Assembly (NCBI GenBank): GCA_944320305.1
Contig: CALUGW010000021.1
Location: 1 to 35,098, forward strand
From: an uncultured Prevotella sp.
GTDB lineage: Bacteria; Bacteroidota; Bacteroidia; Bacteroidales; Bacteroidaceae
DNA: 35,098 bases
Direction: 5' to 3'
Under the pieces are notes generated by a model, which had not been told where the DNA came from, did not search any database, and saw only the letters and a list, made by a program, of their open reading frames with translations. Position 1 is the stretch's first letter. Each line of letters starts with the position of its first letter. Position numbers and translations under genes: made by a program. Positions 8,444 to 17,135 of the stretch are shown here, piece by piece.

Positions 8444-9217
8444 ATGGAAAATAGCAAACCATTGATACTCATTTCAAACGACGACGGCTACCACGCCAAG
8501 GGCCTCGGCAGCCTTATCGACATGGTCAGCGGCTTCGGCCGCCTGCTCGTGTGCGCCCCGGAGTCGGCGCGCAGCGGCTTCTCGCGCGCCTTCTCGGCCA
8601 CCATGCCGCTGCGCCTCAAGCTGCGCCGGCGGTGGGAGGGCGTCGAGGTGTGGTCGTGCAACGGCACGCCCGTTGACTGCGTGAAGCTGGCCCTGAGCGA
8701 GCTTTGCGGCGGACGCCGCCCCGACATCGTGATCGGCGGCATCAACCACGGCGACAACGCCTCGGTGAACGCCCACTACTCCGGCACCATGGGCGTCACC
8801 ATGGAGGGCTGCATGAAGTACATTCCCTCCGTGGCCTTCTCGCTCTGCGACCACAGCGACGACGCCGACTTCGCCCCGCTGGCGCCGCTCGTCAGGTCCA
8901 TTGTGGCCCGGATGCTCGCCGAGGGGCTGCCGCGCGGCGTTTGCCTCAACGTCAACTTCCCGCTCGTGCCCCGGTTCAGGGGCGTGCGCGTGTGCCGCAT
9001 GGCCCGGGGCACGTGGGGCAACGAGGTGGTGCGCTGCCGCCACCCGCGCGGCTACGACTACTTCTGGATGGTGGGCGACTACACCAACGACGAGCCGGAG
9101 GCCGCCGACACCGACAACTGGGCGCTCGCCCACGGCTACGTGGCCATCACCCCCACGCGCGTGGACGTGACCGACTACGGCGCCATCGAGACAATTAAAG
9201 GCTGGAATCTGCAATGA
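8444..9217 (+). CDS. surE: 5'/3'-nucleotidase SurE
   Basis: 257-residue SurE, a metal-dependent nucleoside monophosphatase of stationary-phase and stress physiology. The N-terminal metal-binding motif LILISNDDG has D13 and D14. SARSGFS, NGTPVDCVKLAL and the conserved GGINHGDN follow, then YSGTMGVTMEG. ATG 8444 (MENSKPLIL) is preferred over ATG 8432, because relatives start a few residues before the NDDG motif and the upstream ATG would be almost leaderless. It overlaps lpxB by ATGA (9214-9217), so translation is coupled. Confidence 0.94.
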   Translation: MENSKPLILISNDDGYHAKGLGSLIDMVSGFGRLLVCAPESARSGFSRAFSATMPLRLKLRRRWEGVEVWSCNGTPVDCVKLALSELCGGRRPDIVIGGINHGDNASVNAHYSGTMGVTMEGCMKYIPSVAFSLCDHSDDADFAPLAPLVRSIVARMLAEGLPRGVCLNVNFPLVPRFRGVRVCRMARGTWGNEVVRCRHPRGYDYFWMVGDYTNDEPEAADTDNWALAHGYVAITPTRVDVTDYGAIETIKGWNLQ

Positions 9218-10335
9218 AGTACTACCTGATTGCCGGCGAGGCGAGCGGCGACCTGCACGCCTCGCGCCTGATGCGCTCGCTGAAGCGCGAGGACCCCGAG
9301 GCCAGCTTCCGCTTCTTCGGCGGCGACCTCATGGCCGCCGAGGGCGGCACCCGCGTGCGCCACTACCGCGAGCTGGCCTACATGGGCTTCGTGCCGGTGC
9401 TGCTCCACCTGCCAGCCATACTCGGCAACATGAGGATGTGCCGGCGCGACATCGCCGAGTGGCAGCCCGACGTGGTGGTGCTCATCGACTATCCGGGTTT
9501 CAACCTCGGCATTGCCAAGTTCTTGAAAGCCCGCACGCGCATACCCGCCTACTACTACATCTCGCCCAAGATATGGGCGTGGAAGGAGTACCGCATCAAG
9601 AACATCAGGCGCGACGTGGCCGAGATGTTCTGCATCCTGCCATTCGAGACCGACTTCTATGAGGGTCGCCACCACTACCCGGTGCACTACGTGGGCAACC
9701 CCACGGCCGAGGAGGTGGCCGCCTTCCGCCGCGATTACCGCGGGGGCTTCCCCAGCTTCGGCCGCCCCATAATCGCGCTGCTGGCCGGGTCGCGCCGCCA
9801 GGAGATCAAAGACAACCTGCCGGCCATGGCGGAGGCCGTGAGGGCCTTTCCCGGCTATCAGCCCGTTCTGGCCGGCGCGCCGGGCATAGAGCGCGCCTAT
9901 TACGACCGCTTCATCGCCGGCACGGGCATCCGGCTGGTGGAGAACATGACCTACCCGCTGCTGGCCAACGCCACAGCCGCGCTCGTGACCAGCGGCACGG
10001 CCACCCTCGAGACCGCCCTCTTCGGCGTTCCGCAGGTGGTGTGCTACGAGACTCCCATCCCCAGGGTCATAGCCTTTCTGCGCCGCCACATCCTGAAGGT
10101 GAAGTATATTTCGCTCGTCAACCTCATCGCCGGGCGCGAGGTGGTGCCCGAGCTGGTGGCCGACACGTTCACCGTTGACAACATACGCGGCTCGCTGGAG
10201 CGCGTTCTGCCCGGCGGCAGCGGCCGCGAGGCCATGATGCGGGGCTACTCCGAGGTGGCCGCCAGGCTCGGCGACAGTGTGGCTCCCGACGAGACGGCCC
10301 GGCTGATGGTGCGGCTGCTGAAGCAAAAGAGTTGA
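9214..10335 (+). CDS. lpxB: Lipid-A-disaccharide synthase LpxB
   Basis: 373-residue GT19 glycosyltransferase that condenses UDP-2,3-diacylglucosamine with lipid X to form the lipid A disaccharide on the inner face of the inner membrane. Family motifs: the start MKYYLIAGEASGDLHAS, FFGGDLMAAEGG, the YPGFNLGIAK region, YYISPKIWAWKEYR, HYVGNPTAEEV, LLAGSRRQEI, and the late TSGTATLETALFGVPQVVCY. Length is normal. It is the second gene of a surE-lpxB operon starting inside surE. The dispersed repeat copy 2 begins immediately after its stop codon. Confidence 0.97.
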   Translation: MKYYLIAGEASGDLHASRLMRSLKREDPEASFRFFGGDLMAAEGGTRVRHYRELAYMGFVPVLLHLPAILGNMRMCRRDIAEWQPDVVVLIDYPGFNLGIAKFLKARTRIPAYYYISPKIWAWKEYRIKNIRRDVAEMFCILPFETDFYEGRHHYPVHYVGNPTAEEVAAFRRDYRGGFPSFGRPIIALLAGSRRQEIKDNLPAMAEAVRAFPGYQPVLAGAPGIERAYYDRFIAGTGIRLVENMTYPLLANATAALVTSGTATLETALFGVPQVVCYETPIPRVIAFLRRHILKVKYISLVNLIAGREVVPELVADTFTVDNIRGSLERVLPGGSGREAMMRGYSEVAARLGDSVAPDETARLMVRLLKQKS

Positions 10336-11024
10336 GAATTAAGGGTTAAGAGTTAAGAAAAATAAATATCCACAAGTTGCCAAGTTGTGTGCTCCATGAG
10401 GAGCGTGTCTCGCATACCGTCATTCCGCGCGCCGACGCGGAATCCAGCAAACAACTGGATATTCTGGATTCCGCGTCGGCGCGCGGAATGACGGTATGCG
10501 AGACACGCCCTGCTGACATTGGAACATTTGGCAACTTGCGGATATTCATTTAAGAAAGACAGCCACAAAAGCTATTTTTCTTAACTCTTAATTCTTAACT
10601 CTTAATTTCCGCGGGGCTGTTGTCTGTCTCCCGCCTCCTGTCTCCTGTCTCCTGAATTTAACACTTCGATTTCCCTCGAAATAGAAATTTCCGGGCGGCT
10701 TTTGCCCCCTTGTTCCGCCAAAAACAGTGGATGGTTTTGCAAAATGGCCTGTATTGCATTGCGATATGGGCCGTTTTGCATTGCGATATGGCCTATATAG
10801 GAGGCCGATATGACCCTTTTCGCGGGGCGGAAAAGGCCGTTTTGGAGGCTGAAAAGGGTGGTTTCGGGGGCTGATTTTATTGCACAATAGGGCTTATAAG
10901 ACCTGTAAGTCCTATAAGGCCAATAAATTACGGTTGCACACTCATACTGCGCGTATTTGCGGCCGGAGCGGCTTTGTTTTCAAAAAACGCGAAAATGGGG
11001 AGGGTCAGGCGGCTGCTTTTTAAC
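10336..11024 (+). repeat. Large dispersed composite repeat, copy 2 (palindrome inserted)
   Basis: Same modules as copy 1 but without the GC-rich left cap, starting with the AT-rich arm directly after lpxB. The left arm (about 10337-10362) and right arm (about 10574-10608) are separated by a 180-bp palindromic insert. A spacer word (AAGACAGCCACAAAAGCTA, 10556-10574) is in reverse orientation compared with the other copies. Then come CCGCGGGGCTGTTGTC, 7-bp units (TGTCTCC, CGCCTCC, TGTCTCC, TGTCTCC), 22-bp units (about 10744-10810), 9-bp units (about 10888-10924) and TTACGGTTGCACACTCA. It ends near CTTTTTAAC. The frame on the minus strand at 10588-10887 is an artefact of the repeat. Confidence 0.85.
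10365..10546. repeat. MITE-like palindrome with a perfect 45-bp inverted repeat
   Basis: Arms 10403-10447 and 10464-10508 are perfect 45-bp reverse complements around a 16-base loop. Outside them, a second pair of 19-bp arms (10365-10383 and 10528-10546) matches with one mismatch. Each 45-bp arm contains ATTCCGC-8 bases-GCGGAAT, an internal hairpin of the same style as the Neisseria dRS3 repeat; that is a resemblance only. There is no coding capacity. It sits between the AT-rich arms of repeat copy 2 and is absent from the other three copies, so it looks like an insertion. Confidence 0.9.
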
Positions 11025-11153
11025 TTCTGTGAAATATGTTTAACCCGCAGGCGGGGCGGAACGGCGGGGCGGGCGCGGCCTGTGCCCGCCCCGGTTTCCG
11101 CAGCCCGGAAACGCCGTGGCGGCGGCTGGCGTAATCAAAAAAGGCGGGTTTGT

Positions 11154-11184
11154 TTTGTTTTCTCTTTTATTTGTGCTAACTTTG
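11154..11184 (+). promoter_or_regulatory. Promoter of DUF3822-rsmD
   Basis: TAACTTTG at 11177-11184 is a perfect Bacteroidetes -7 box. TTTG at 11154-11157 lies 19 bases upstream, the expected -33 element and spacing. The start codon is 22 bp downstream. Confidence 0.8.
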
Positions 11185-11206
11185 CAGGCGGGAAGAACTT
11201 TACTGC

Positions 11207-12037
11207 ATGACGATTGACACAGCCCAAAACAGACGCGTCACGCCCGCTGGGCAGCGGCTTACCATCAGAGTGAGCCGCGGCTCGCTGTCGTTCTCTGCCG
11301 TCAACGTTACAGGGAGCGGCAACAGCGTTGACTTCGAGCCTTACACCGTGAAGAGCGGAATGTCCATGGCCGCCAACCTGCGCGAGGCGTTCAAGACGGC
11401 CAGCCTGCCCGGCATGAACTTCAGGCGGGCGCTGGTGATGGTCGACTCGCCGGTGCTGCTCGTGCCCACGGACCTGTTCCGCGAGGCCGACGCGGAGGCG
11501 CTCTACCGCCATGCCGTGACGCAGCGCGAGCCTGACAGGGTGGCGTTCAACGTGCTGCCGGAGCTTAACGCCGTGGCGCTGTTTGCCATCAACAAGGACC
11601 TGAGGCTCGTCGTGGACGACCATTTTGCCGACGTGACGGTGAACTGCGCCATGACCCCCGTGTGGAAATACCTCCACCAGCGCAGTTTCATAGGCACGCG
11701 CGGCAAGCTCTACGGCTACTTCCACGACCGGAAGCTGGAGATCTTCAGCTTCGCGCAGAACCGCTTCAAGTACTGCAACGCCTTCGAGACCAGCGAGGCT
11801 CACGACGCCCTGTACTTCCTTCTGTACGTGTGGAAGCAGCTGGCGCTCAATCCGGCCCACGACGAGATGCACATCGTGGGCGACATTCCGGAGCGCGACT
11901 GGATCATGTCGGAGCTGCGCAAGTTTCTGATGAGGGCCTACACCATCAATCCCGTGGCCGACTTCAACCGCGCCCAGGCGTCGCTCGTCAAGGGGATGCC
12001 CTATGACCTGGTGACTTACTACGTGAAAGGGAGATGA
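11207..12037 (+). CDS. DUF3822 family protein
   Basis: 276-residue soluble protein that I recognise as DUF3822, a Bacteroidetes family usually next to rsmD. It has no signal peptide or membrane segment. The fold resembles a divergent actin-like/ASKHA protein in family descriptions, but no ATP-binding motif is obvious, so no activity is claimed. Conserved-looking stretches are VMVDSPVLLVPTDLF, NVLPELNAVALFAINKDL and KYCNAFETSEAHDALYFLLYVWKQ. rsmD begins 4 bp after its stop, so the two are co-transcribed from the promoter just upstream. The ATG at 11207 gives a 15-20 base leader. Confidence 0.85.
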   Translation: MTIDTAQNRRVTPAGQRLTIRVSRGSLSFSAVNVTGSGNSVDFEPYTVKSGMSMAANLREAFKTASLPGMNFRRALVMVDSPVLLVPTDLFREADAEALYRHAVTQREPDRVAFNVLPELNAVALFAINKDLRLVVDDHFADVTVNCAMTPVWKYLHQRSFIGTRGKLYGYFHDRKLEIFSFAQNRFKYCNAFETSEAHDALYFLLYVWKQLALNPAHDEMHIVGDIPERDWIMSELRKFLMRAYTINPVADFNRAQASLVKGMPYDLVTYYVKGR

Positions 12038-12041
12038 GCAG

Positions 12042-12578
12042 ATGAGAATAATCACAGGACTCTACAAGGGCCGCCACTTCGACGTTCCGCGCTCGTTCAA
12101 GGCCAGGCCCACCACCGACTTTGCCAAGGAGAACATATTCAACGTGATGGGCGGCTACCTGGACTTCGAGGGAAAGGACGCCCTCGACCTCTTCGCGGGC
12201 ACGGGCAGCATCACGCTGGAGCTGCTGTCGAGGGGATGCGCCACGGTGGTGAGCGTGGAGCAGGACCGCGACCACCACGCGTTTATTCTTCAGTGCCTCA
12301 GGAAGATTGGAGCCGGCAACTGTCTGCCGCTGCGCGCCGACGTGTTCAGATTCCTCAGGTCGTGCCGCCGCCAGTTCGACTTTGTCTTTGCCGACCCGCC
12401 GTATTCGCTGCCCGCGCTGCCCGAGGTGCCGGGCCTGGTGCTCGGCAGCGGCGTGCTGCGCGAGGGCGGCGTGTTCGTCTTCGAGCACGGGCGGGCCAAC
12501 GACTTCGGCCGGCATCCGCTCTTCGTCGAGCACCGCTCCTACGGCAGCGTGAACTTCTCGATATTCCGGAAACAATGA
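12042..12578 (+). CDS. rsmD: 16S rRNA (guanine966-N2)-methyltransferase RsmD
   Basis: 178-residue SAM-dependent methyltransferase that modifies G966 of 16S rRNA in 30S particles. It starts with the family's MRIITGLYKGR and has RPTTDFAKENIFN (about 25-37), SAM motif I DLFAGTGSITLELLSRG, the acidic residue in VSVEQD and catalytic motif IV DPPY (about 121). The length is usual. Second gene of the DUF3822-rsmD operon and convergent with the cardiolipin synthase gene. Confidence 0.95.
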   Translation: MRIITGLYKGRHFDVPRSFKARPTTDFAKENIFNVMGGYLDFEGKDALDLFAGTGSITLELLSRGCATVVSVEQDRDHHAFILQCLRKIGAGNCLPLRADVFRFLRSCRRQFDFVFADPPYSLPALPEVPGLVLGSGVLREGGVFVFEHGRANDFGRHPLFVEHRSYGSVNFSIFRKQ

Positions 12579-12640
12579 TTCCGCCCGCATTTCTTGCCGC
12601 GTCACCGCGCGGCGGCGGGCCGTTGCCCCGTGGCGGAATC
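12577..12640. terminator. Possible bidirectional stem-loop between rsmD and cls
   Basis: GATTCCGCC (12577-12585) pairs with GGCGGAATC (12632-12640), with further GC-rich pairing inside (GCCGCG with CGCGGC). It lies in the 83-bp convergent gap. No clear U-run is present, so the terminator role is tentative. Confidence 0.35.
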
Positions 12641-12661
12641 GCGAAGAAACAGCAAAACAAC

Positions 12662-14086
12662 TTATAGCACGGGCGAGACAAGCCGCGTGACGCTCTCCCA
12701 CAGGCGCGAGAGGAAGCGCGGCGGGTTGCCGCGCTCCACGCTGTCGAACAGCACCGACTGCGCCTGGTCGCGCAGAAACACCTCCTTGAAGCGCAGGGCC
12801 GTCTCGCGGTCGTAGAAGAAGGCGTTGGCCTCGAAGTCGTTCTCGAAGCTGCGGAAGTCAACGTTTGTCGAGCCGCACGTGGCCAGGCTGTCGTCGCATA
12901 CAAGCATCTTGCTGTGTATGAAGCCCGCCGTGTAGAGGTAGATGCCCACCCCGGCCGAGGCCATGTCGCGCAGATAGGAGCGGCTGGCCCACTCGACGAA
13001 CTTGGTGTCGCTCACCCTCGGCACGATGATGCGTATGTCGATGCCGCCCAGCGACGCCGTCTTCAGCGCGAAGAGCACAGGCTCCGTGGGCAGGAAGTAG
13101 GGCGTCTCGATGTAGATGTAGCGGCGCGCGCCGAGAATGACGCGCACGTAGCCCTGCATGATCTCGGGCTGGGGCGTGATGGGGCTGCCCGTCACTATCT
13201 GCGCGATGCACGGCGACTGCACGCTGCCGTCGGGCTGTGGGTAGTACTGCCGGCTGGAGATGAGCGTGCGGTCAACGAAATACCAGTCAACGAGAAACGC
13301 CCTCTGAAGGCCGTAGACCGCCCCGCCGGTGATTCTCACCATGGTGTCGCGCCAGGCCTGGCTGCCCGTTCCCTTGACATAGCGCAGGGCTATGTTCATG
13401 CCGCCGATGTAGCCCTCGCGGCCGTCTATGACCACAATCTTGCGGTGGTTGCGGTAGTTCACCTTGCTGGTGAACGACGGAAACCTGACCGGCAGAAACC
13501 CCTGCACGTCCACTCCGCCCTCGCGCAGCCGCTCGAAGAAGCGGTGCCTCACGTTCCAGCAGCCCACATCGTCGTAAATCACGCGCACCTCCACGCCCGC
13601 TGACGCCTTGTCTATGAGCGCGTCGGCCACGAGGTTGCCCAGCGGGTCGTCTGCAAAGATGAACATGTCGATGTGGATGTGGTGGCGGGCGCGGCCTATG
13701 GCGGCCAGCAGCTCGAGAAAAAACGAGTGCCCGTCGGTGAAGATGCCGGCCCTGGTGTTGTTGAAAGGCAGGGCCATGTTCTGGTTGATGAACAGGTCTA
13801 TCACCTGTCTGTATTCGTCGGGCAGGCACAGGTCGCGCTGCTCGGCGAACTCGAGCATCGACCGCTTGGTCAGCTGGTCCATGCTGCGCTGGCTTATCAT
13901 GCGGTCCTTGCGGGTGTTGACGCCGAAGAAAAAGTAGAGCACCATGCCCACAACAGGCACGAAGAATATCACGAGAGCCCACGCCATGGTCTTGGCCGGC
14001 TGCCTGTTGTCCATCAAGACGTGGATTATCGTGGCGGTGACGACAATCTCGTAGGCAATAACTGTGGCTATGTAGAGTCCGTGCAT
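12662..14086 (-). CDS. cls: Cardiolipin synthase (phospholipase D family)
   Basis: 474-residue membrane enzyme that joins phosphatidylglycerol molecules to form cardiolipin. The N-terminus has two transmembrane helices (about 3-25 and 33-55), followed by two HKD phospholipase D motifs: H214, K216, D221 in NHRKIVVIDG, followed by GGMN; and H391, K393, D398 in HSKMLVCDD, followed by GSTN. This is the normal Cls layout and length. It starts 23 bp after the queE stop and probably forms the end of the dnaG-queD-queE-cls run. Confidence 0.93.
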   Translation of the reverse strand: MHGLYIATVIAYEIVVTATIIHVLMDNRQPAKTMAWALVIFFVPVVGMVLYFFFGVNTRKDRMISQRSMDQLTKRSMLEFAEQRDLCLPDEYRQVIDLFINQNMALPFNNTRAGIFTDGHSFFLELLAAIGRARHHIHIDMFIFADDPLGNLVADALIDKASAGVEVRVIYDDVGCWNVRHRFFERLREGGVDVQGFLPVRFPSFTSKVNYRNHRKIVVIDGREGYIGGMNIALRYVKGTGSQAWRDTMVRITGGAVYGLQRAFLVDWYFVDRTLISSRQYYPQPDGSVQSPCIAQIVTGSPITPQPEIMQGYVRVILGARRYIYIETPYFLPTEPVLFALKTASLGGIDIRIIVPRVSDTKFVEWASRSYLRDMASAGVGIYLYTAGFIHSKMLVCDDSLATCGSTNVDFRSFENDFEANAFFYDRETALRFKEVFLRDQAQSVLFDSVERGNPPRFLSRLWESVTRLVSPVL

Positions 14087-14109
14087 GGGTCTTGCCGTTT
14101 TTCAGGATG

Positions 14110-14691
14110 TCACTTGAAGCCGGCCAGCTTGTGCGTCTGCAGCGACAGGCGCCACCGCGGGTGCTCCATGATGTAGGCGGCGCAGGCCGCCGCTATGCGG
14201 CTGTTGCGCCCGGCGTCGCCGGTGTCGCAGGGCTGCAGGTAGTAGTGGCGGGCCTCCACCCCGAAGTCGCTCACGGGCGTCACGCCGTCGAACACGCACT
14301 TCAGCTCGTCGCAGCGGCTCACCGCCAGACGCCCCGCCGCGCCGCAGAAAGGCTCCTTGGGCGACACCGTGAGCCAGTCGACGCCCGGCGGCACGGGCCG
14401 CGTGCCGTTGGTCTCCATGGCCACGCTGAAGCCTGCGGCGTGAAGGGCGGCGGTCAGCGCGGCGTCGGCCTGGAGCGTGGGCTCGCCTCCTGTGAGGATG
14501 ACAAGGCGCGGCCTGTAGGTGCTGGCGGCGCTGACAATCTCGGCGTCGGTCATCTCGCGGAACGCGCTGAAGTCTGTGTCGCAGAACGGGCAGCGCAGGT
14601 TGCACCCCGCAAACCGCACGAACACGGCCGCGCGGCCGGTGTTGTGGCCCTCGCCTTGCAGCGAGCAGAAAATCTCGTTAACTCTCTTCAT
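14110..14691 (-). CDS. queE: 7-carboxy-7-deazaguanine synthase QueE
   Basis: 193-residue radical SAM enzyme that converts CPH4 to 7-carboxy-7-deazaguanine, a step to preQ0 and queuosine tRNA modification. Translation from the ATG at 14691 gives MKRVNEIFCSLQGEG, the canonical start. The [4Fe-4S] cysteines are C30, C34 and C37 (CNLRCPFC). ILTGGEPTLQ and METNGT follow. The same frame is open further upstream through queD, but that part is only a shadow of queD. queE is 53 bp downstream of queD, the preceding enzyme in the same pathway. Confidence 0.95.
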   Translation of the reverse strand: MKRVNEIFCSLQGEGHNTGRAAVFVRFAGCNLRCPFCDTDFSAFREMTDAEIVSAASTYRPRLVILTGGEPTLQADAALTAALHAAGFSVAMETNGTRPVPPGVDWLTVSPKEPFCGAAGRLAVSRCDELKCVFDGVTPVSDFGVEARHYYLQPCDTGDAGRNSRIAAACAAYIMEHPRWRLSLQTHKLAGFK

Positions 14692-14744
14692 CGGCTCTTC
14701 TTTCTGTCTGTCATGCCGTCTGGCGCGGTGCCGCGCCCGGCGGC

Positions 14745-15086
14745 TCATGCCTCGTCGTCCTTTGTGTAGGCCGCGACGTTGCCCTCGCTCTCCTGCACCT
14801 CTGCCTTGTAGCAGTTGGGAATCTGCTCCACGCACCACCTGGCGATGTTCTCGGCCGTGGGGTTGAACGGCAGCACATCGTTCAGGTTGGCGTGGTCGAG
14901 CGTGTCTTTTATCTTGCGCTTTATTTCGGTGAAGTCGCTCACCATGCCGTTGGCGTCCAGCTCGCGGGCCTTGCAGAACACCGTGATCAGCCAGTTGTGG
15001 CCGTGCAGCCGGGTGCATTTGCTCCCGTAGTCGAGCCTCAGGCTGTGGCTTGCGGATATTTCCAGTGTCTTTTTTATGTAATACAT
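14745..15086 (-). CDS. queD: 6-carboxytetrahydropterin synthase QueD
   Basis: 113-residue member of the PTPS/QueD family that turns dihydroneopterin triphosphate into 6-carboxytetrahydropterin. Zinc ligands are H14, H28 and H30 (ASHSLRL and LHGHNW), and the catalytic Cys is C24 (GSKCTRLHGHN). The later conserved DFTEIKRKI, LDHANLNDV and PTAENIA are present. It lies between dnaG and queE on the minus strand. The neighbouring queE supports the queuosine role over biopterin synthesis. Confidence 0.94.
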   Translation of the reverse strand: MYYIKKTLEISASHSLRLDYGSKCTRLHGHNWLITVFCKARELDANGMVSDFTEIKRKIKDTLDHANLNDVLPFNPTAENIARWCVEQIPNCYKAEVQESEGNVAAYTKDDEA

Positions 15087-15150
15087 GATGTCTGTTTTTT
15101 GTCTGTGCGGATGGTGCCGGGGCCGTTTCCGGGCGCAGGCTCACAGCCTG

Positions 15151-17103
15151 TCAGGTTATGAGGTCGCTGCCGATGCGCCTCGCAAGTATGTTGCGCAGCT
15201 GCAGCACGTCCTTGTATTCTTTCATCAGCGGCTCCACACGGCCCATGTCGGAGCCTGCCTCGCGCAGCCGGCGCTGCAGCTCCTTGATGTGCTTCTGGGT
15301 GATGTCCATGCGCAGGTCGAGCACCAGGTGTGTGACGCGCAGGCGCAGCGACTCGGCGGTCTGCTCCATCTTGAGGCTCCGGCTCAGGCGGTAGGGGCTG
15401 ATGGCAAGCTCGCCCGCCACAGCGCTTATGCCTATGTCGGGGTGGTGGATGAAGTAGTTCTCGGCCTTGAATCCCTCTTCGCCGCTGTGTTCGGCGGCTT
15501 CCGCCAGTATGCGGTTGTAGGTCTCGTTGCTGAAGCGGATGCCGTCCTGGCCGAGGTCGTAGTCGATGTATTGGGCCACGGAGAGGTTCACGGTCTGTCC
15601 GTCCTCGGTCTCAAGCCCCTCGAAAATGGTTTCCTCGCCGTGGCGTATTATCTCGCTGACGAGCATTCGCTCCACCTCTCCGGCCTGCTCTTCTGCCGTG
15701 TGCAGGCCGACGGGCGCCTGCTGCGGCCCGGCTGCGGCCGTCTCGCGCTGCTGTCTGCGCTCCTCGCGCTCGGCCTCCTTGGCCTGTTCCTCTTTCTCGC
15801 CGCTGATAAAGCGGTTCATTGTGCTGAGAAGCGTGCGCTCGCTCATCCTGAGTCTCACGGCGCACTCGTGCAGATAGGTGTCGCGGGTGATCTGGTCAGG
15901 AATGACGGACACGCTCTTCACGATGCTGCTGATGGCCTCGGAGCGTTTCACGGGGTCTGTCACGCCGCGCAGCATCAGCGCTGTCTTGAACTCGATGAAG
16001 TCCGTCTGGTGGCGCTCTATGTATTCGCTGAACTCGGCGGCGGTGTGCTTCCGCGAGAAGCTGTCGGGGTCGTCGCCGTCGGGCAGCACGAGAACCTTGA
16101 TGTTCATGCCCTCCGACAGCAGCATGTCCGTGCCCCTCATGGCGGCGTGGATGCCCGCCTCGTCGCCGTCGTAGAGCAGCACTATGTTGGGCGTGAAGCG
16201 CCTCAGCAGGCGTATCTGGTGCTTGCTCAGGGCCGTGCCCGAGTTGGCCACGACGTTCTCTATGCCGCACTGGTGCATCGATATGACGTCGGTGTAGCCC
16301 TCGACCATGAACACCCGGTCCTCCTTCACAATGGCTTTCTTGGCCTGGAAGATGCCGTAGAGCTCGTGGTCCTTGTGGTAGATGTCGGAGTCGGGCGAGT
16401 TGACATACTTCTGCTGCACCCCCTTTGTGCGCGAGTCGAGCAGGCGTCCGCCGAAGGCCACAACCTTTCCGCTGACGTTGAGCCACGGAAAGATGACTCG
16501 CCCGGCGTATCTGTCGGTCAGCCCGCCGCCGTCTCTCTTGTAGCAGAGGCCCGTCTTGACGAGAAACTCCTCCTTGTAGCCCTTGGCGAGCGCGGCCGCG
16601 GAGAGGGCATCGCGCCGCCGGAGGGCGTAGCCGAGGTTGAACTTCGCGATGATGTCGTCGCGGAAGCCGCGGCTGCGGAAGTACTGGCGGCCTATGGCCC
16701 GGCCGTCGGAATCGTTGTTGAGAACGTCGCGGAAGTAGTCCATCGCCCACTCGTTGACGATGAACATGCTCTCGCGCTCGCTCTGCTCGCGCCTCTCCTC
16801 GTCGCTCAGCTCGCGCTCCTTGATCTCTATGTTGTACTTGCGGGCGAGCCAGCGCAGAGCCTCGGGATAGGTTATCTGCTCGTGCTCCATGAGGAAGTGG
16901 ACGGCGTTGCCGCCCTTGCCGCAGGCGAAACACTTGCACACGCCCTTTGAGGGAGACACATAGAACGACGGTGTCTTGTCGTCGTGGAACGGACAAAGCC
17001 CCACGTAGTTGACCCCGCGCTTGCGCAGGGTCACAAACTCCGACACCACATCGACAATCTCTGTGGCGTCAAGTATGCGTTCAACGGTGGCTCTGTCTAT
17101 CAT
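15151..17103 (-). CDS. dnaG: DNA primase DnaG
   Basis: 650-residue primase that makes RNA primers at the replication fork. The start at 17103 gives MIDRATVERILDATEIVDVV. A CHC2 zinc finger uses C37, H40, C58 and C61 (CPFHDD and CFACGKGG). The catalytic core and TOPRIM region include VFMVEGYTDVISMHQCGIENVVANSGTAL-type residues (EGYTD) and LLYDGDEAG. The C-terminal part is the helicase-binding domain. The frame stays open to 17271, but that extension is translated from an intergenic inverted-repeat element and is not real. queD follows 64 bp downstream. No clear promoter box was found. Confidence 0.96.
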   Translation of the reverse strand: MIDRATVERILDATEIVDVVSEFVTLRKRGVNYVGLCPFHDDKTPSFYVSPSKGVCKCFACGKGGNAVHFLMEHEQITYPEALRWLARKYNIEIKERELSDEERREQSERESMFIVNEWAMDYFRDVLNNDSDGRAIGRQYFRSRGFRDDIIAKFNLGYALRRRDALSAAALAKGYKEEFLVKTGLCYKRDGGGLTDRYAGRVIFPWLNVSGKVVAFGGRLLDSRTKGVQQKYVNSPDSDIYHKDHELYGIFQAKKAIVKEDRVFMVEGYTDVISMHQCGIENVVANSGTALSKHQIRLLRRFTPNIVLLYDGDEAGIHAAMRGTDMLLSEGMNIKVLVLPDGDDPDSFSRKHTAAEFSEYIERHQTDFIEFKTALMLRGVTDPVKRSEAISSIVKSVSVIPDQITRDTYLHECAVRLRMSERTLLSTMNRFISGEKEEQAKEAEREERRQQRETAAAGPQQAPVGLHTAEEQAGEVERMLVSEIIRHGEETIFEGLETEDGQTVNLSVAQYIDYDLGQDGIRFSNETYNRILAEAAEHSGEEGFKAENYFIHHPDIGISAVAGELAISPYRLSRSLKMEQTAESLRLRVTHLVLDLRMDITQKHIKELQRRLREAGSDMGRVEPLMKEYKDVLQLRNILARRIGSDLIT

Positions 17104-17135
17104 ATGCTGAATGTTGAGTGTTGAATTTTGAATGT

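Noticed and set aside
14692-15144. N-terminal extension of QueE
   Set aside because: It is the shadow of queD in another frame, rich in Arg/Gln/Pro. The canonical QueE start is at 14691.
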